From the NCBI GenBank assembly GCA_035633255.1, contig DASQFD010000104.1:1-51230 (forward strand): a stretch of 51,230 bases of DNA. The letters run 5' to 3'. Below are positions 24,011 through 33,100 of the stretch, piece after piece (the stretch's first letter is position 1; each line of letters begins with the position of its first letter). Source of the stretch: DASQFD01 sp035633255. Its GTDB lineage: Bacteria > Actinomycetota > Actinomycetes > Actinomycetales > Dermatophilaceae. Made by a program: the position numbers and the translations under genes. The notes under the pieces were generated by a model. The model saw only the letters and a list, made by a program, of their open reading frames with translations, searched no databases and was not told the DNA's origin.

Positions 24011-25135
24011 TCAGGCGTTCGCCGCCGCCTCCTTGTTCTGGGCGATCTGCCACCGGATACCGGCCTCGATGAAGCCGTCGATGTCCCCGTCGAAGACGCC
24101 GGAGGTGTTCCCGACCTCGTGCTCGGTGCGCAGGTCCTTGACCATCTGGTAGGGGTGCAGGACGTAGGAGCGCATCTGCTCCCCCCAGCTCGCCTTGACG
24201 TCGCCGGCGAGCTCCTTGCGCTCGGCGGCCTCCTCGGCCTTCTTCAACAGCAGGATCCGGGACTGCAGCACCCGAAGCGCGGCGGCCCGGTTCTGGATCT
24301 GGGACTTCTCGTTCTGCATCGAGACCACGGTGCCGGTGGGCAGGTGGGTCATCCGGACGGCCGAGTCGGTGGTGTTGACGGACTGCCCCCCCGGGCCGCT
24401 GGAGCGGAAGACGTCGACCTTGATGTCGTTCTCGGGGATCTCGATGGTGTCGGTCTGCTCGATGAGCGGGACGACCTCCACGGCGGCGAAGCTCGTCTGC
24501 CGGCGACCCTGGTTGTCGAAGGGGCTGATCCGGACCAGGCGGTGGGTGCCGCCCTCGACGGAGAGGTTGCCGTAGGCGTAGGGCACGTCGACCTCGAAGG
24601 TGGCGCTCTTCAGGCCCGCCTCCTCGGCGTAGGAGGTGTCCAGGACCTTGACCGGGTAGCCGTGGCGCTCGGCCCACCGCAGGTACATCCGCATGAGCAT
24701 CTCGGCGAAGTCGGCGGCGTCCACGCCACCCGCGCCGGCCCGGATGGTGACCACCGCGGCCCGCTCGTCGTACTCCCCGGAGAGCAGGGTGCGCACCTCG
24801 AGCTCGCCGACCGCCTTCCTCACCGCGGCCAGCTCCACCTCGGCCTCGGCCATCGTCGCGGCGTCGTGCTCCTCCTCGCCCATCTCCACGAGGGCCTCGA
24901 GGTCGTCGATGCGGGCCTCCATGCCGGTGACCCGGTCGTGCTCGGCCTTGGCGCGGGAGAGGCCGGAGGTGACCTTCTGCGCCTTTCCCTGGTCGTCCCA
25001 GAGGTGCGGGTCGGAGGCCTGGCGCTCGAAGTCGGCGATCGTGGCCTCCAGGTCCGCCAGGCCGGTCACCTCCCGCACCGACGCCATGGTCGCGCGCAGG
25101 TGCTTGATCTCGGAGGCGAAGTCGGTGGCGGCCAC
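24011..25135 (-). CDS. prfB: Peptide chain release factor 2
   Basis: The 374-residue product recognises UGA/UAA. The stop-codon tripeptide is SPF (within RISPFDNQGRRQTSF) and the catalytic motif is GGQ in SSGPGGQSVNTTDS. The coiled N-terminal domain (EIKHLRATMASVREVTGLADLE) is complete. There is no in-frame UGA and no Shine-Dalgarno-like frameshift site near codon 25, so it lacks the programmed frameshift of enterobacterial prfB. GTG 25135 is chosen; TAGGCT lies 8 nt upstream, so it is likely leaderless. Confidence 0.96.
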   Translation of the reverse strand: MAATDFASEIKHLRATMASVREVTGLADLEATIADFERQASDPHLWDDQGKAQKVTSGLSRAKAEHDRVTGMEARIDDLEALVEMGEEEHDAATMAEAEVELAAVRKAVGELEVRTLLSGEYDERAAVVTIRAGAGGVDAADFAEMLMRMYLRWAERHGYPVKVLDTSYAEEAGLKSATFEVDVPYAYGNLSVEGGTHRLVRISPFDNQGRRQTSFAAVEVVPLIEQTDTIEIPENDIKVDVFRSSGPGGQSVNTTDSAVRMTHLPTGTVVSMQNEKSQIQNRAAALRVLQSRILLLKKAEEAAERKELAGDVKASWGEQMRSYVLHPYQMVKDLRTEHEVGNTSGVFDGDIDGFIEAGIRWQIAQNKEAAANA

Positions 25136-25143
25136 GAGGGTCC

Positions 25144-25149
25144 AGCCTA
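25144..25149 (-). promoter_or_regulatory. -10-like hexamer of leaderless prfB
   Basis: TAGGCT on the minus strand ends 8 nt before the prfB GTG, and no Shine-Dalgarno lies between. Confidence 0.5.
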
Positions 25150-25226
25150 CGCGAGCGCGGACGCCCACCACGGGCCGTAGAGCCGCTCCGCGTTCTAGGC
25201 CAGCGCCCCCCGCAACTCCGTCCTCG

Positions 25227-25754
25227 TCAGACGCTGGGCGCTCTCCCTCCCAGGGGCCGGGGCCCGCGGTCCTCGGCTGCGCCGCCCGCGAGGACATCGG
25301 CCCGGGCCCGCGACACGACGCTGATGGTGACCGAACCGCCGAGGGCGTCGAGCGCCGGGCCCGCGAGCGGCAGATCCGCCGTGCCGGTCATGGCCACGAC
25401 GGCCGTGCGGCCGTCGGGGGTGCCGGTGCCGCCGTCCAGCGCCCAGGCCTCGACGCCGACCGGCAGCGGGCGAGCCGCGACGTACCCGGCGGCTGCCTGG
25501 CGGACCGTGGCGTCGCTGACGGGCACGGCGTCGCCGACACCCGAGGCGTAGGCGCCCTCGTCGAGCGCGTTGGCGGCCGCGAGCGCGGCACCGTCGGCGA
25601 CGTCCAGCAGCCGCATCCGGCTGAGGTGGACCGACGTCACGGCGACGGTCCCGGCCACGAGCAGCAGCGCCACCATGGCGGCGCCGAGGACGAGCAGGGT
25701 GACCTGTCCGGCCTCGTCGCGCGGACGGCCGCGCGAAGCGCCGACGGCCGTCAC
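25227..25754 (-). CDS. TadG/TadE-like pilus assembly protein
   Basis: The product is 175 residues from GTG 25754. A short charged N-terminus (RGRPRDEAGQVT) precedes one membrane helix (LLVLGAAMVALLLVAGTVAV), followed by VHLSRMRLLDVADGAALAAANAL, the typical helper-protein signature of Flp operons (Tad-G-like family), and a small extracytoplasmic domain. The G-Q-V junction before the helix resembles a pseudopilin processing site. It is the last gene of the tad operon; its GTG overlaps the previous stop (GTGA). Confidence 0.85.
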   Translation of the reverse strand: MTAVGASRGRPRDEAGQVTLLVLGAAMVALLLVAGTVAVTSVHLSRMRLLDVADGAALAAANALDEGAYASGVGDAVPVSDATVRQAAAGYVAARPLPVGVEAWALDGGTGTPDGRTAVVAMTGTADLPLAGPALDALGGSVTISVVSRARADVLAGGAAEDRGPRPLGGRAPSV

Positions 25755-26185
25755 GGGGAGGCCCGGAAGCGGTCGACGAGGGAGAGGTGCGAGGACTGCA
25801 GCGGGACCTCCAGCGGGACCGCGCCCCGGGCGAAGGCCGGCACCAGGGGGAGGGGGACACGGACGGACGCGACCGTCTCGACGCGCGCCCCCGGCCTCAG
25901 GCAGGGCGTGGCGTCGCACCGGACCGAGAGGGCGCCGACGCCGCCGAACCCCTGGTCCTCGAAGGCGAGGCGCGCGGCCCTCTCCGCCCTCGCACCGGCC
26001 GCCCCCGCAGAGGGGCTGGTGACGTACGCGCGGCCGGCCTCACGGGCCGCCGCGCTCACGGCATACGCACCGGCCTGCACCCGCGCCAGGGTCATCACGA
26101 GGTAGACCAGTGGCACCAGCAGGAGCACGCCGAGCGCGACGAACTCGACCACGGCGCTGCCCCGCTCCTCGCGCCGCCGGCTCAC
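25751..26185 (-). CDS. TadE-like pseudopilin
   Basis: The product is 144 residues from GTG 26185. RREERGSAVVEFVALGVLLLVPLVYLV is a classic TadE motif: basic residues, a Gly, then a hydrophobic helix with Glu at position +5 of the mature form. ARVQAGAYAVSAAAREAGRAYV follows, and two Cys (VRCDATPC) lie in the outer domain. TadE proteins are minor pilins or scaffold proteins of Flp pili. Overlaps by GTGA on both sides show tight translational coupling in the operon. Confidence 0.9.
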   Translation of the reverse strand: MSRRREERGSAVVEFVALGVLLLVPLVYLVMTLARVQAGAYAVSAAAREAGRAYVTSPSAGAAGARAERAARLAFEDQGFGGVGALSVRCDATPCLRPGARVETVASVRVPLPLVPAFARGAVPLEVPLQSSHLSLVDRFRASP

Positions 26186-26664
26186 TGCCGCTCCCGGAAG
26201 GCGCGGCCGACGACGGCCAGGTCCCCGTCGGGGCCCAGGAGCCCGATGACCGGCAGCGGCGCGCGCACCCGCACGGCCACCACCTCGACGCCGCCCGCGG
26301 TGGTCACGACCGCCGAGACGTCCCGGGCGAACCGCGGGGACAGCGAGGCCGCCGCCAGCTCCCGGGTGCGTGCCGCCCCGGCCGCCGGGGTGGAGTCGGC
26401 GCGGGCGCCGAGACGGGCGCCCTCGGACGCGCACGAGATCAGGGTGTTGCGGATGTGCAGCGCCAAGCCCAGCTGGAGCACCGCGACCAGCAGGACCAGC
26501 ACGAGGGTGGAGACCAGGACGAAGTCGGCCACCGCGGCACCGTGCTCGTCACCGGGCTCGCCCCCGTGCTCGTCACCGGGCTCGTGACCGTGCTCGTCAC
26601 CGGGCTCGCCCTCGTGCTCGTCACCGGGCTCGTCCTCGTGCTGGTCCTCGTCGCTCGTGCGCAC
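26182..26664 (-). CDS. TadE-like pseudopilin with acidic/His repeat N-terminus
   Basis: The product is 160 residues from GTG 26664, four bases after the previous stop. Residues 1-42 are hydrophilic and contain four imperfect EPGDEHxx octapeptides, then HGAAVADFVLVSTLVLVLLVA, the pseudopilin helix, and HIRNTLISCASEGARLGARAD, a segment conserved in actinobacterial TadE proteins. Most relatives have only a short basic leader before the helix, so this long Asp/Glu/His/Pro leader is unusual. It could be cut off with the leader peptide, bind metal, or simply be a repeat expansion. Confidence 0.85.
   Translation of the reverse strand: MRTSDEDQHEDEPGDEHEGEPGDEHGHEPGDEHGGEPGDEHGAAVADFVLVSTLVLVLLVAVLQLGLALHIRNTLISCASEGARLGARADSTPAAGAARTRELAAASLSPRFARDVSAVVTTAGGVEVVAVRVRAPLPVIGLLGPDGDLAVVGRAFRERQ
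26541..26636. repeat. 24-bp tandem repeat (4 units) inside the TadE-like gene
   Basis: CGTGCTCGTCACCGGGCTCG starts at 26541, 26565, 26589 and 26613, an exact 24-bp period, plus a partial unit. On the minus strand it encodes EPGDEHxx octapeptides. Confidence 0.92.
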
Positions 26665-26668
26665 GGCG

Positions 26669-26878
26669 TCAGCCGGTGACGGACGCCAGCGCCCGCCGGA
26701 ACATGGCGACCAGCTCGGTCCGGGCCACGGCCCAGAGCACGGTGACCAGCCCGGCGGTCATCAGGGTCACGAGCACCCACCCGGGCACGTCGCCGCGCTC
26801 GCGGCGCAGCTCCGCCCGGTCGACGACGGCGGCGGCCGCCACTCGGGCGCGCACGGCGGCGGAGAGCAGGAGGGTCAT
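26669..26878 (-). CDS. Small pilin-like protein, candidate Flp major pilin
   Basis: The product is 69 residues. A 27-residue basic leader ending RRERG is followed by DVPGWVLVTLMTAGLVTVLW, a hydrophobic helix, and a short amphipathic tail (VAMFRRALASVTG). This matches the size and layout of Flp/type IVb pilins, although the usual Glu and Tyr at mature +5/+6 are absent, and it occupies the pilin position right after tadC. Small proteins with an E-R-G-D-V-P-G-W-V-L-V-T-L-M motif recur in actinobacterial tad operons (from memory). AAGGA lies 7 nt upstream of the ATG. Confidence 0.78.
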   Translation of the reverse strand: MTLLLSAAVRARVAAAAVVDRAELRRERGDVPGWVLVTLMTAGLVTVLWAVARTELVAMFRRALASVTG

Positions 26879-26900
26879 GGGTTCGTCCTTCCGGAGAGGG

Positions 26901-27827
26901 TCACATGGTGAAGCGGAGGAAGAGGAAGCCGGGGTAGACGGCGAACAGCACGGTGACCGGGAGGATGAGGGAGACGACCGGGACCATCATGAGGATCTCC
27001 TTGCGCCCGCCCTCCTCCATGACCACCCGTCGCCCCTCCTCGCGGACGTCCTGGGCCTACGCGCGAAGTACCTCGGCGAGCGGGGTGCCGCGCTCGACCG
27101 CGACCACCACCCCGTCGACGAAGCGGGACAGGCTCATCAACCCGGTGCGGTCCGCGAGCCCCTGCAGCGCCGTGGTCAGGGTCGCTCCGGCCCGGGCGTC
27201 GGCGAGGCAACGCCGCAGCTCACCGGCGAGCTCGCCCCTGGAGAGCCGGCAGACCCGCTCCAGGGCGCCGACCGCTCCCTCACCCGCTCCCACGGAGAGG
27301 GCCAGGAGCTCGGCGATGGTGGGGAACTCGGTGAGCATGCGGGCCTCCCGGCGGGTGGCCCGGCGGGAGAGGTTGACGTCGCAGCCGGCCACCCCGGCGC
27401 CGCCCCCGATGAAGGCGAGCATCACGACGGGCAGGGCACCCGCGCCGCGGGTCACCGCGACCACGAGCCCGATGACGATGCCCGCGCCGAGGCCGGCGAC
27501 CCCCCAGAGGACCTGCTCCGCCCGGAACCGGTCGACGTCCGGGGCGAGGCCGGCGCGCAGCAGCCGTCGACGGACCGAGGCCGCGCCGCCCATGACGCGC
27601 TCGACGCCCCGGGCGAGGTCGGCGACCGCCGGCGCGAGCAGGGCGCTGAGCACTCCGGAGGTCGCGACCGACGCGAGCAGGCGCGACGGCTGGGGGGTGT
27701 CGCGCAGGTAGGGCAGCACGCGGTCGGCCAGGCCGGCCCGGCGAGAGTGCGGCAGCCCCTGGCGGAGCAGGAGCAGCCCCAGACCGAGCGCGGCTCCGAG
27801 CAGGGCACCGGAGCGGGCCGGGCTCAT
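26901..27827 (-). pseudogene. tadC: tadC pilus assembly protein, interrupted by an in-frame amber codon
   Basis: From ATG 27827 the frame encodes 256 residues of a T2SF-type inner-membrane platform protein (helices near GALLGAALGLGLLLL and VLWGVAGLGAGIVIGLVV; FPTIAELLALSVGAGEGAVGAL; PLAEVLRA) and then meets TAG at 27059-27057. The same frame continues for 51 sense codons to TGA 26903-26901, reading AQDVREEGRRVVMEEGGRKE, then MMVPVVSLILPVTVLFAVYP: exactly the conserved last part of TadC with its final membrane helix. The expected codon is CAG (Gln), one transition away. Either a real nonsense mutation, a read-through site, or a sequencing error. ATG overlaps the tadB stop (ATGA). Confidence 0.85.
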
Positions 27828-28693
27828 CGCAGCACTCGTTCGTCCTCGGGGAGGCGGCCGATGCGCAGCATCAGCCAGTACGCCACCGCGGTGACCGCCG
27901 CACCCGCGAGCAGCACGAGGGCGCCGGTGCGGCTCGCATAGGCCTGCACCGACTCGGGGCGGGTGGAGAGCAGGGCGAGCACGAGCCACGGGGCCGCGAC
28001 GGCCAGCCGGGCGGCGTTGACGGTCCAGGACTGCCGGGTCTCCAGCTCGGCCCGCGTCCGGGCGTCCTCCCGCAGGAAGGTCGACAGCGTGCGCAGCAGT
28101 CGCCCGAGGTCGCTGCCACCGACCTCGCGGGCGATGCGCAGCGACTCCACGAGCCGGTCCCCCACGGGGTCGCTGAGCCGCTCCTTGAGCCGGTCGAGCC
28201 TGTCGTGGAAGCGCCCGGTGAGTCGGTAGTCCACGCCGAACGCCGCGAAGGAGGGCCGGAGCTCGTCGGGGCCGCGCACGGCGAGCTGCGTGAGGGCCTC
28301 CGGCAGCCCCATCCCGGCTCGCACGGCGGAGGTGATGTTGTCCACGGCGTCCGGCCACAGGTCGCGCAGCCGGGCCCGGCGCTGCCTCGCCCGCATCCGC
28401 ACGAAGGCCAGCGGGGCGTAGCCCGCCATCGCGGCGAAGCACAGCGCGATGGCGGGAACCCCGACCAGGGCCAGGCCGAGAAGGAGCACCGCGGCCGCGG
28501 AGATCCCGCACCCGAGGACCAGCGTGCGGGGGTGCACGCCCGGCAGGCCGGCCTGGACCAGCTCGTCGCCGAGCCGGGCGACCCGGCCGGGGCGGCGGGC
28601 GCGGACCGGCCGGGCCGGCTCCGGCACCCAGCACGACCACCAGAGCAGGAACAGGCCGGCACCGGCCAGCAGGCCCAGGCCCAGCCCGGTCAC
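27824..28693 (-). CDS. tadB: Flp pilus assembly protein TadB
   Basis: The product is 289 residues with an N-terminal helix (GLGLLAGAGLFLLWW), two internal helices and two at the C-terminus, and a T2SF domain in the cytoplasmic part: DLWPDAVDNITSAVRAGMGL, LKERLSDPVGDRLVESLRIA, GGSDLGRLLRTLSTFLRED. With TadC it forms the inner-membrane platform that the TadA ATPase drives. Both ends overlap neighbours by four bases (ATGA), with tadA upstream and tadC downstream. Confidence 0.93.
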   Translation of the reverse strand: MTGLGLGLLAGAGLFLLWWSCWVPEPARPVRARRPGRVARLGDELVQAGLPGVHPRTLVLGCGISAAAVLLLGLALVGVPAIALCFAAMAGYAPLAFVRMRARQRRARLRDLWPDAVDNITSAVRAGMGLPEALTQLAVRGPDELRPSFAAFGVDYRLTGRFHDRLDRLKERLSDPVGDRLVESLRIAREVGGSDLGRLLRTLSTFLREDARTRAELETRQSWTVNAARLAVAAPWLVLALLSTRPESVQAYASRTGALVLLAGAAVTAVAYWLMLRIGRLPEDERVLR

Positions 28694-29919
28694 GAGGGCT
28701 CCCTGGCCAGGAGGGCGGCAAGGTCGTAGCCCGAGCGCTCGAAGCGGTCCCGGTGCGGTGGGTACCCGTCGGCCCGAACGAGGACGTCGCCGCGCCGGAC
28801 GAAGAGGTCGCTGATCTCGACGACGTCACCCTCAACCCGGCCGGGCACCGCGGCGATCTCCTGCACCGTCCGGGTGCCGTCCCGCTCCAGGGACGCGTGG
28901 ACGACGACGTCGATCGAGGCGGCCACGGTGGGGACGACGAACCGGCTGCCGACGTTCTCCCCCGCGAGCAGCGGCAGCGTGCACATCTTCGTCACCGCCT
29001 CGCGAGCGCTGTTGGCATGGATGCTGCACATGCCCGGCAGCCCGCTGTTGAGGGCGATGAGCAGGTCCAGGCTCTCCGCCTGCCGGACCTCCCCCACGAT
29101 GATGCGCGAGGGCCGCATCCGCAGCGCCTCCTTGACCAGCCTCCGGAGCGGGACCTCGCCGGTGCCCTCCAGCGACGGCTGGCGGCACTGCAGTGCCGCG
29201 ACGTCGCGCAGCGGGATCTTGAGCTCGAAGACCTCCTCGCAGGTGACGATGCGCTCGCGGGGTGGGATCGAGGAGGCCAGGCAGTTGAGGAGCGTCGTCT
29301 TGCCGGCCTGGGTCCCCCCGGAGACGAGCACGTTGAGCCCCGAGGCCACCGCGGCCTCCAGGAACCGCGCCGCCTGGCGGGTCAGCGTGCCGAGCCGCAC
29401 GAGGTCGTCGATCGAGTGGGCCTTCACGACGAACTTGCGGACGTTGACCAGCCAGTCCCGTCGGGTGATGTCGGGGATGACGACGTGCAGCCGGCTCCCG
29501 TCGGGCAGGACGGCGTCCACGAACGGGCTCGAGAGGTCCACCCGCCGCCCGGAGGACCGAAGCATGCGCTCGACGAGGTCGCGCACCTCGTCGTGGGTGA
29601 GCAGGGTGGTCGTCAGCTCCGGGAGCCCGTCGCGGGCCACGAAGACCCTCGACGGCTCGTTGACCCAGATCTCCTCGACCGAGGGGTCGTCGAGGTACTG
29701 CTGCAGCGGTCCGAATCCCGCGACCGTGTCCCACACCGCCTTGGCGGCCGTGTCCACGTCCTCGAGCAACGGCATATCGCCGTGGACCGAGCGCTCGTCG
29801 TAGTCCTCCACGGCGTCCCTGACCAGCCGCTGCACCGCGGCGGGCTCGCGCGCGGGGTCCAGGCCGGAGCGACGGATCAGCTCACGCACCTCGTTCTCGA
29901 GCGTCCGCACCGCTTCCAT
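28690..29919 (-). CDS. tadA: Flp pilus assembly ATPase TadA/CpaF
   Basis: The 409-residue secretion ATPase has an N-terminal domain with GPLQQYLDDPSVEEIWVNEP, Walker A GGTQAGKTTL (about residues 200-209), the Asp box CEEVFELKI, Walker B RPSRIIVGEVRQAESLDLL and the His box GMCSIHANSA. It powers Flp pilus extension and perhaps retraction. It heads the tad operon. The upstream gap of about 190 bp separates it from the divergent FtsK-like gene. No Shine-Dalgarno is obvious; GGAGGTGGGG occurs 6 nt upstream on the minus strand, which would serve. Confidence 0.95.
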   Translation of the reverse strand: MEAVRTLENEVRELIRRSGLDPAREPAAVQRLVRDAVEDYDERSVHGDMPLLEDVDTAAKAVWDTVAGFGPLQQYLDDPSVEEIWVNEPSRVFVARDGLPELTTTLLTHDEVRDLVERMLRSSGRRVDLSSPFVDAVLPDGSRLHVVIPDITRRDWLVNVRKFVVKAHSIDDLVRLGTLTRQAARFLEAAVASGLNVLVSGGTQAGKTTLLNCLASSIPPRERIVTCEEVFELKIPLRDVAALQCRQPSLEGTGEVPLRRLVKEALRMRPSRIIVGEVRQAESLDLLIALNSGLPGMCSIHANSAREAVTKMCTLPLLAGENVGSRFVVPTVAASIDVVVHASLERDGTRTVQEIAAVPGRVEGDVVEISDLFVRRGDVLVRADGYPPHRDRFERSGYDLAALLAREPS

Positions 29920-30009
29920 GGCCCCCCACCTCCCCGATCACCCCGTCGACCGCCCCCCCTGGGCTCGACGCGGGCTATCCAAGCAGGCTCGGCGGGAAAC
30001 GCAGAAGGG

Positions 30010-30071
30010 TTGTCCACAGACCTTGACGATCTCTTTACGGTCGGGCCGGTCGCCAAGGGACCTGTGGACGA
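30010..30071. promoter_or_regulatory. Two inverted DnaA-box-like 9-mers in the tadA/FtsK-like gap
   Basis: TTGTCCACA on the plus strand (30010-30018) is a perfect actinobacterial DnaA box; TGTGGACGA (30063-30071) is a one-mismatch box in the opposite orientation. An AT-richer stretch (GATCTCTTTACGG) lies between. Two sites alone do not make an origin; DnaA could regulate here, or the matches may be chance. Confidence 0.3.
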
Positions 30072-30098
30072 CGGGATCCGGCTGTCCGCCCGGCCACC

Positions 30099-30104
30099 TA
30101 CCGT
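30099..30104 (+). promoter_or_regulatory. -10-like hexamer of the leaderless FtsK-like gene
   Basis: TACCGT ends 6 nt before ATG 30111, with no Shine-Dalgarno between. Confidence 0.55.
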
Positions 30105-30110
30105 GCGGGC

Positions 30111-33100
30111 ATGCGGCTCGGCATGACGGTGCTCCTGCCCCGGCGTCGGGCGTCGGGGTGCGACGTCGTCGTCGAGGCCCGGCCCGGTCACACCGTCGCC
30201 GACCTGCGCGCCGCCCTCGCCGAGCTGCTCGGGGAGCCGGTCCGCGAGCTCTCGGTGGCGGGGCGGCGGCTCCCCGACGACGCACTCGTGGGGCGGCCAC
30301 CCCTGCTGGACGGCTGTGCCGTGGCGGCGGACGCACCCGCTTCGGGACCGGCACCCACCTCGCCGCTGGACGTGGCGGTGTGCGCGGGGCCGGACGCGGG
30401 ACGCCGCGTCCCGCTGGCAGCCGGCCTGCTGGTCGGGCGGTCGACGACGTGCGACCTGCCCCTGGACGACCCCGCCCTCAGCCGCACCCACGCCCGGGTC
30501 TCCGTCCGGCCCGACCGGGTCCTGGTGCACGACCTCGGGGCCACCAACCCGGTCCACGTGGGCGCGGCGGCCGTCGGCCCCGACGGCACCGAGCTCACCC
30601 TGGGGACGGAGGTGCGGCTGGGCCGCAGCCGGCTGCGCCTGGTGCGCCCGGGGGGCGCGGTGGCCCGCACGGTGCCTGCCGGTGACGGCACCCTGCGGGT
30701 CGAGCGCGCCCCCCGTGCGGTCGACGGTCACGAGCCGGAGGTGGTGCTCGCCCCTCCCGACCCGGTGCCCGTCCACCCCGTCCGTATGCCGTGGGCGGGC
30801 GCCCTGCTGCCGCTTCCGGTCGCGGTGGTGCTCGCCGTGGTGTGGGGGCCGCAGCTGCTCGTCTTCGCGCTGCTGGGGCCCGTGGTGCTGCTCGGCACGG
30901 CCGCCGGGGACAGGGTCGGGAACCGGCGGCGGCGCCGGCGCGAGGACGAGGCGCACGCGGAGGAGCTGGCGGCGCGGCGCGCCACCCTCGCCGCCGCCCT
31001 GCGGGGCGAGCGCCGTGCCCTCGAGCACCGGTTCCCCGACCCGGTGGAGCTGCTCGACGTGGCGACCGGGCCGGGAATCCGACTCTGGGAGCGGTCCCGG
31101 GACGCCCCGGACGCCGGCGTCGTCCGCGTCGGCCTGGGCACCACCCGTGCCCAGACCAGGTGGCGGCCCACCGGCGGTGGCCCCGATGTCCGCCCCGACC
31201 TCCCGGACGCCGCGGTGACGGTGGACCTGCGCCGGTCCGGCGGCCTGGGGGTCGCGGGTCCACCGGAGCGTGCCGACGCCGTGCTCCGCTGCCTGCTGGG
31301 CCAGCTGGTGACGCTGCACTCCCCGCGGGACCTGCGGGTGTGGCTGCTCACCGACGATCCCGACGGCTGGGAGTGGGTGCGGCGCCTCCCGCACACCCGG
31401 TCCGGCCCGGACACCGCCGCGGGGGCCGCCGGCACCGTCGCAGGCACCGTCGCCGGCACGGTCGCCGCCCTCGAGGCCGTCCTCGCGGACCGGCGAGCCG
31501 GTGACCCCTCCGGACGGCCGGAGACGCGGATGCTCGACGTCGTCGTGGCACCACGGCCGCTGGTCGGCCGCGGTCTCGACGGCTTCCTCGAGAGCGGGGC
31601 CGAGCTCGGCCTCCTCACCCTCGCGGGGGCCGGTGCCACGGCCGCGCTCCCGCGCACCTGCGGTGCCGTCCTGCGGCTCGGCTCCGGCGCCCTGGCCACG
31701 CTCACCACCGCCGAGGCGTTCCACGGTGGCGGACCGGCCGTCCCGTCGGGGCTGGCGGAGCGGCCGGCGGCGACCACCGCGGATGGCACGGCGGCCGACC
31801 GCGACCGGGGGGCGTCGGACACCGTGACCCCCGACGGGGTCGGCTGGTGGTGGGCCGAGCGGCTGTCCCGCGCGCTGGCCCCGCTGCGCGACGCCGGCGG
31901 CCCGGCTTCGCGCGACCGCCTGCCGGACGCCGTTCGGCTGCTCGACGTCCTGCGGCTCACCGGGCCCCCGGCGGGGGCGGCGGCCGGGACCGGCACCGGC
32001 GGGCCCGAGTCCTCCGCGGACGTCGACGCGGTCGTGCGTCGCTGGGCGAGAACCGACCCCGGCCTCGGCGCGACTCTCGGCGTCACGACCGACGGACCAT
32101 GGCGCGTGGACCTCAGGACCGACGGCCCCCACCTCCTCGTCGGTGGGACGACCGGGTCCGGGAAGTCGGAGCTGTTGCAGTGCCTCGTCGCCTCGCTCGC
32201 GCTGAGCCACCCGCCGGAGGCGGTGTCCTTCGTCCTCGTGGACTACAAGGGTGGCGCGGCCTTCGGACGCTGCGTGGACCTGCCGCACAACGTCGGGCTG
32301 GTCACCGACCTGGACGACCACCTGGCGGAGCGGGCGCTGCTCTCCCTGCGGGCGGAGCTGCGACGCCGCGAGCGGCTGATCGCCGGCGTGGGTGCGAACG
32401 ACGTGGGTGACTACGAACGCCGGCGAGCACGGGCCGACCCGCCCTTGGGACGGCTGGTGCTCGTGGTGGACGAGTTCCGAGCCCTCAAGGAGGAGGTTCC
32501 TGAGTTCGTCGACGGGATGGTGCGCGTCGCCGCGCTCGGCCGGTCCCTCGGGGTGCACCTCGTCCTGGCGACGCAGCGGCCCGCCGGAGCGGTGAGCCCC
32601 GACATCTCGGCCAACGTCAACCTCCGGATCGCCCTGCGGATGCGCGACGTCGTCGACTCGCGCGACGTGGTCGACTCCCCCGACGCGGCGACCCTTCCCG
32701 CCTCCCGTCCAGGCCGTGGGGTGGCTCGTGGCGGGGACGGGGCGTTGGTCACCTTCCAGGCGGCGTCGGTGAGCGGCAGCGCCGGCACCGGTCAGCCGTC
32801 ACACCTGCGGGTGCGCCGGGCCGACGTCCCGCCCGGGACGCCCGGGGCTCCGGCACGCGTGGCACCGGAGCCGGACCTCGCGCACGTCGTGCGGGTGGTC
32901 GGCAGGGCGTTCGAGCGTGGCGGAGGACCGCCCCCACCTCGTCCGTGGCTGCCGCCGCTGCCGGTCCTGCTCGATCTGCCGGCCCTGAGCGAGGTGGCGG
33001 CCCTTGCGGACGAGCCGCCGGAGGACCGCGCCGACGAGCCGCCGGAGGACCGCGCCGACGAGCCGCGCGGCCGGGCGGGCGAGCCGCGGACGGGCGTCGC

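Noticed and set aside
24011..25135. Programmed frameshift in prfB
   Set aside because: No in-frame UGA or internal Shine-Dalgarno is seen near codon 25; the frame runs uninterrupted from GTG 25135.
30010..30071. A replication origin in the tadA/FtsK-like gap
   Set aside because: Only two DnaA-box-like 9-mers are present, and dnaA, dnaN or other origin genes are absent. TGTGGAC matches also occur near 42124 and 49514, so chance is likely.
28754..30126. Long plus-strand frame opposite tadA
   Set aside because: It is an antisense shadow; the minus-strand ATPase has complete Walker, Asp and His boxes.
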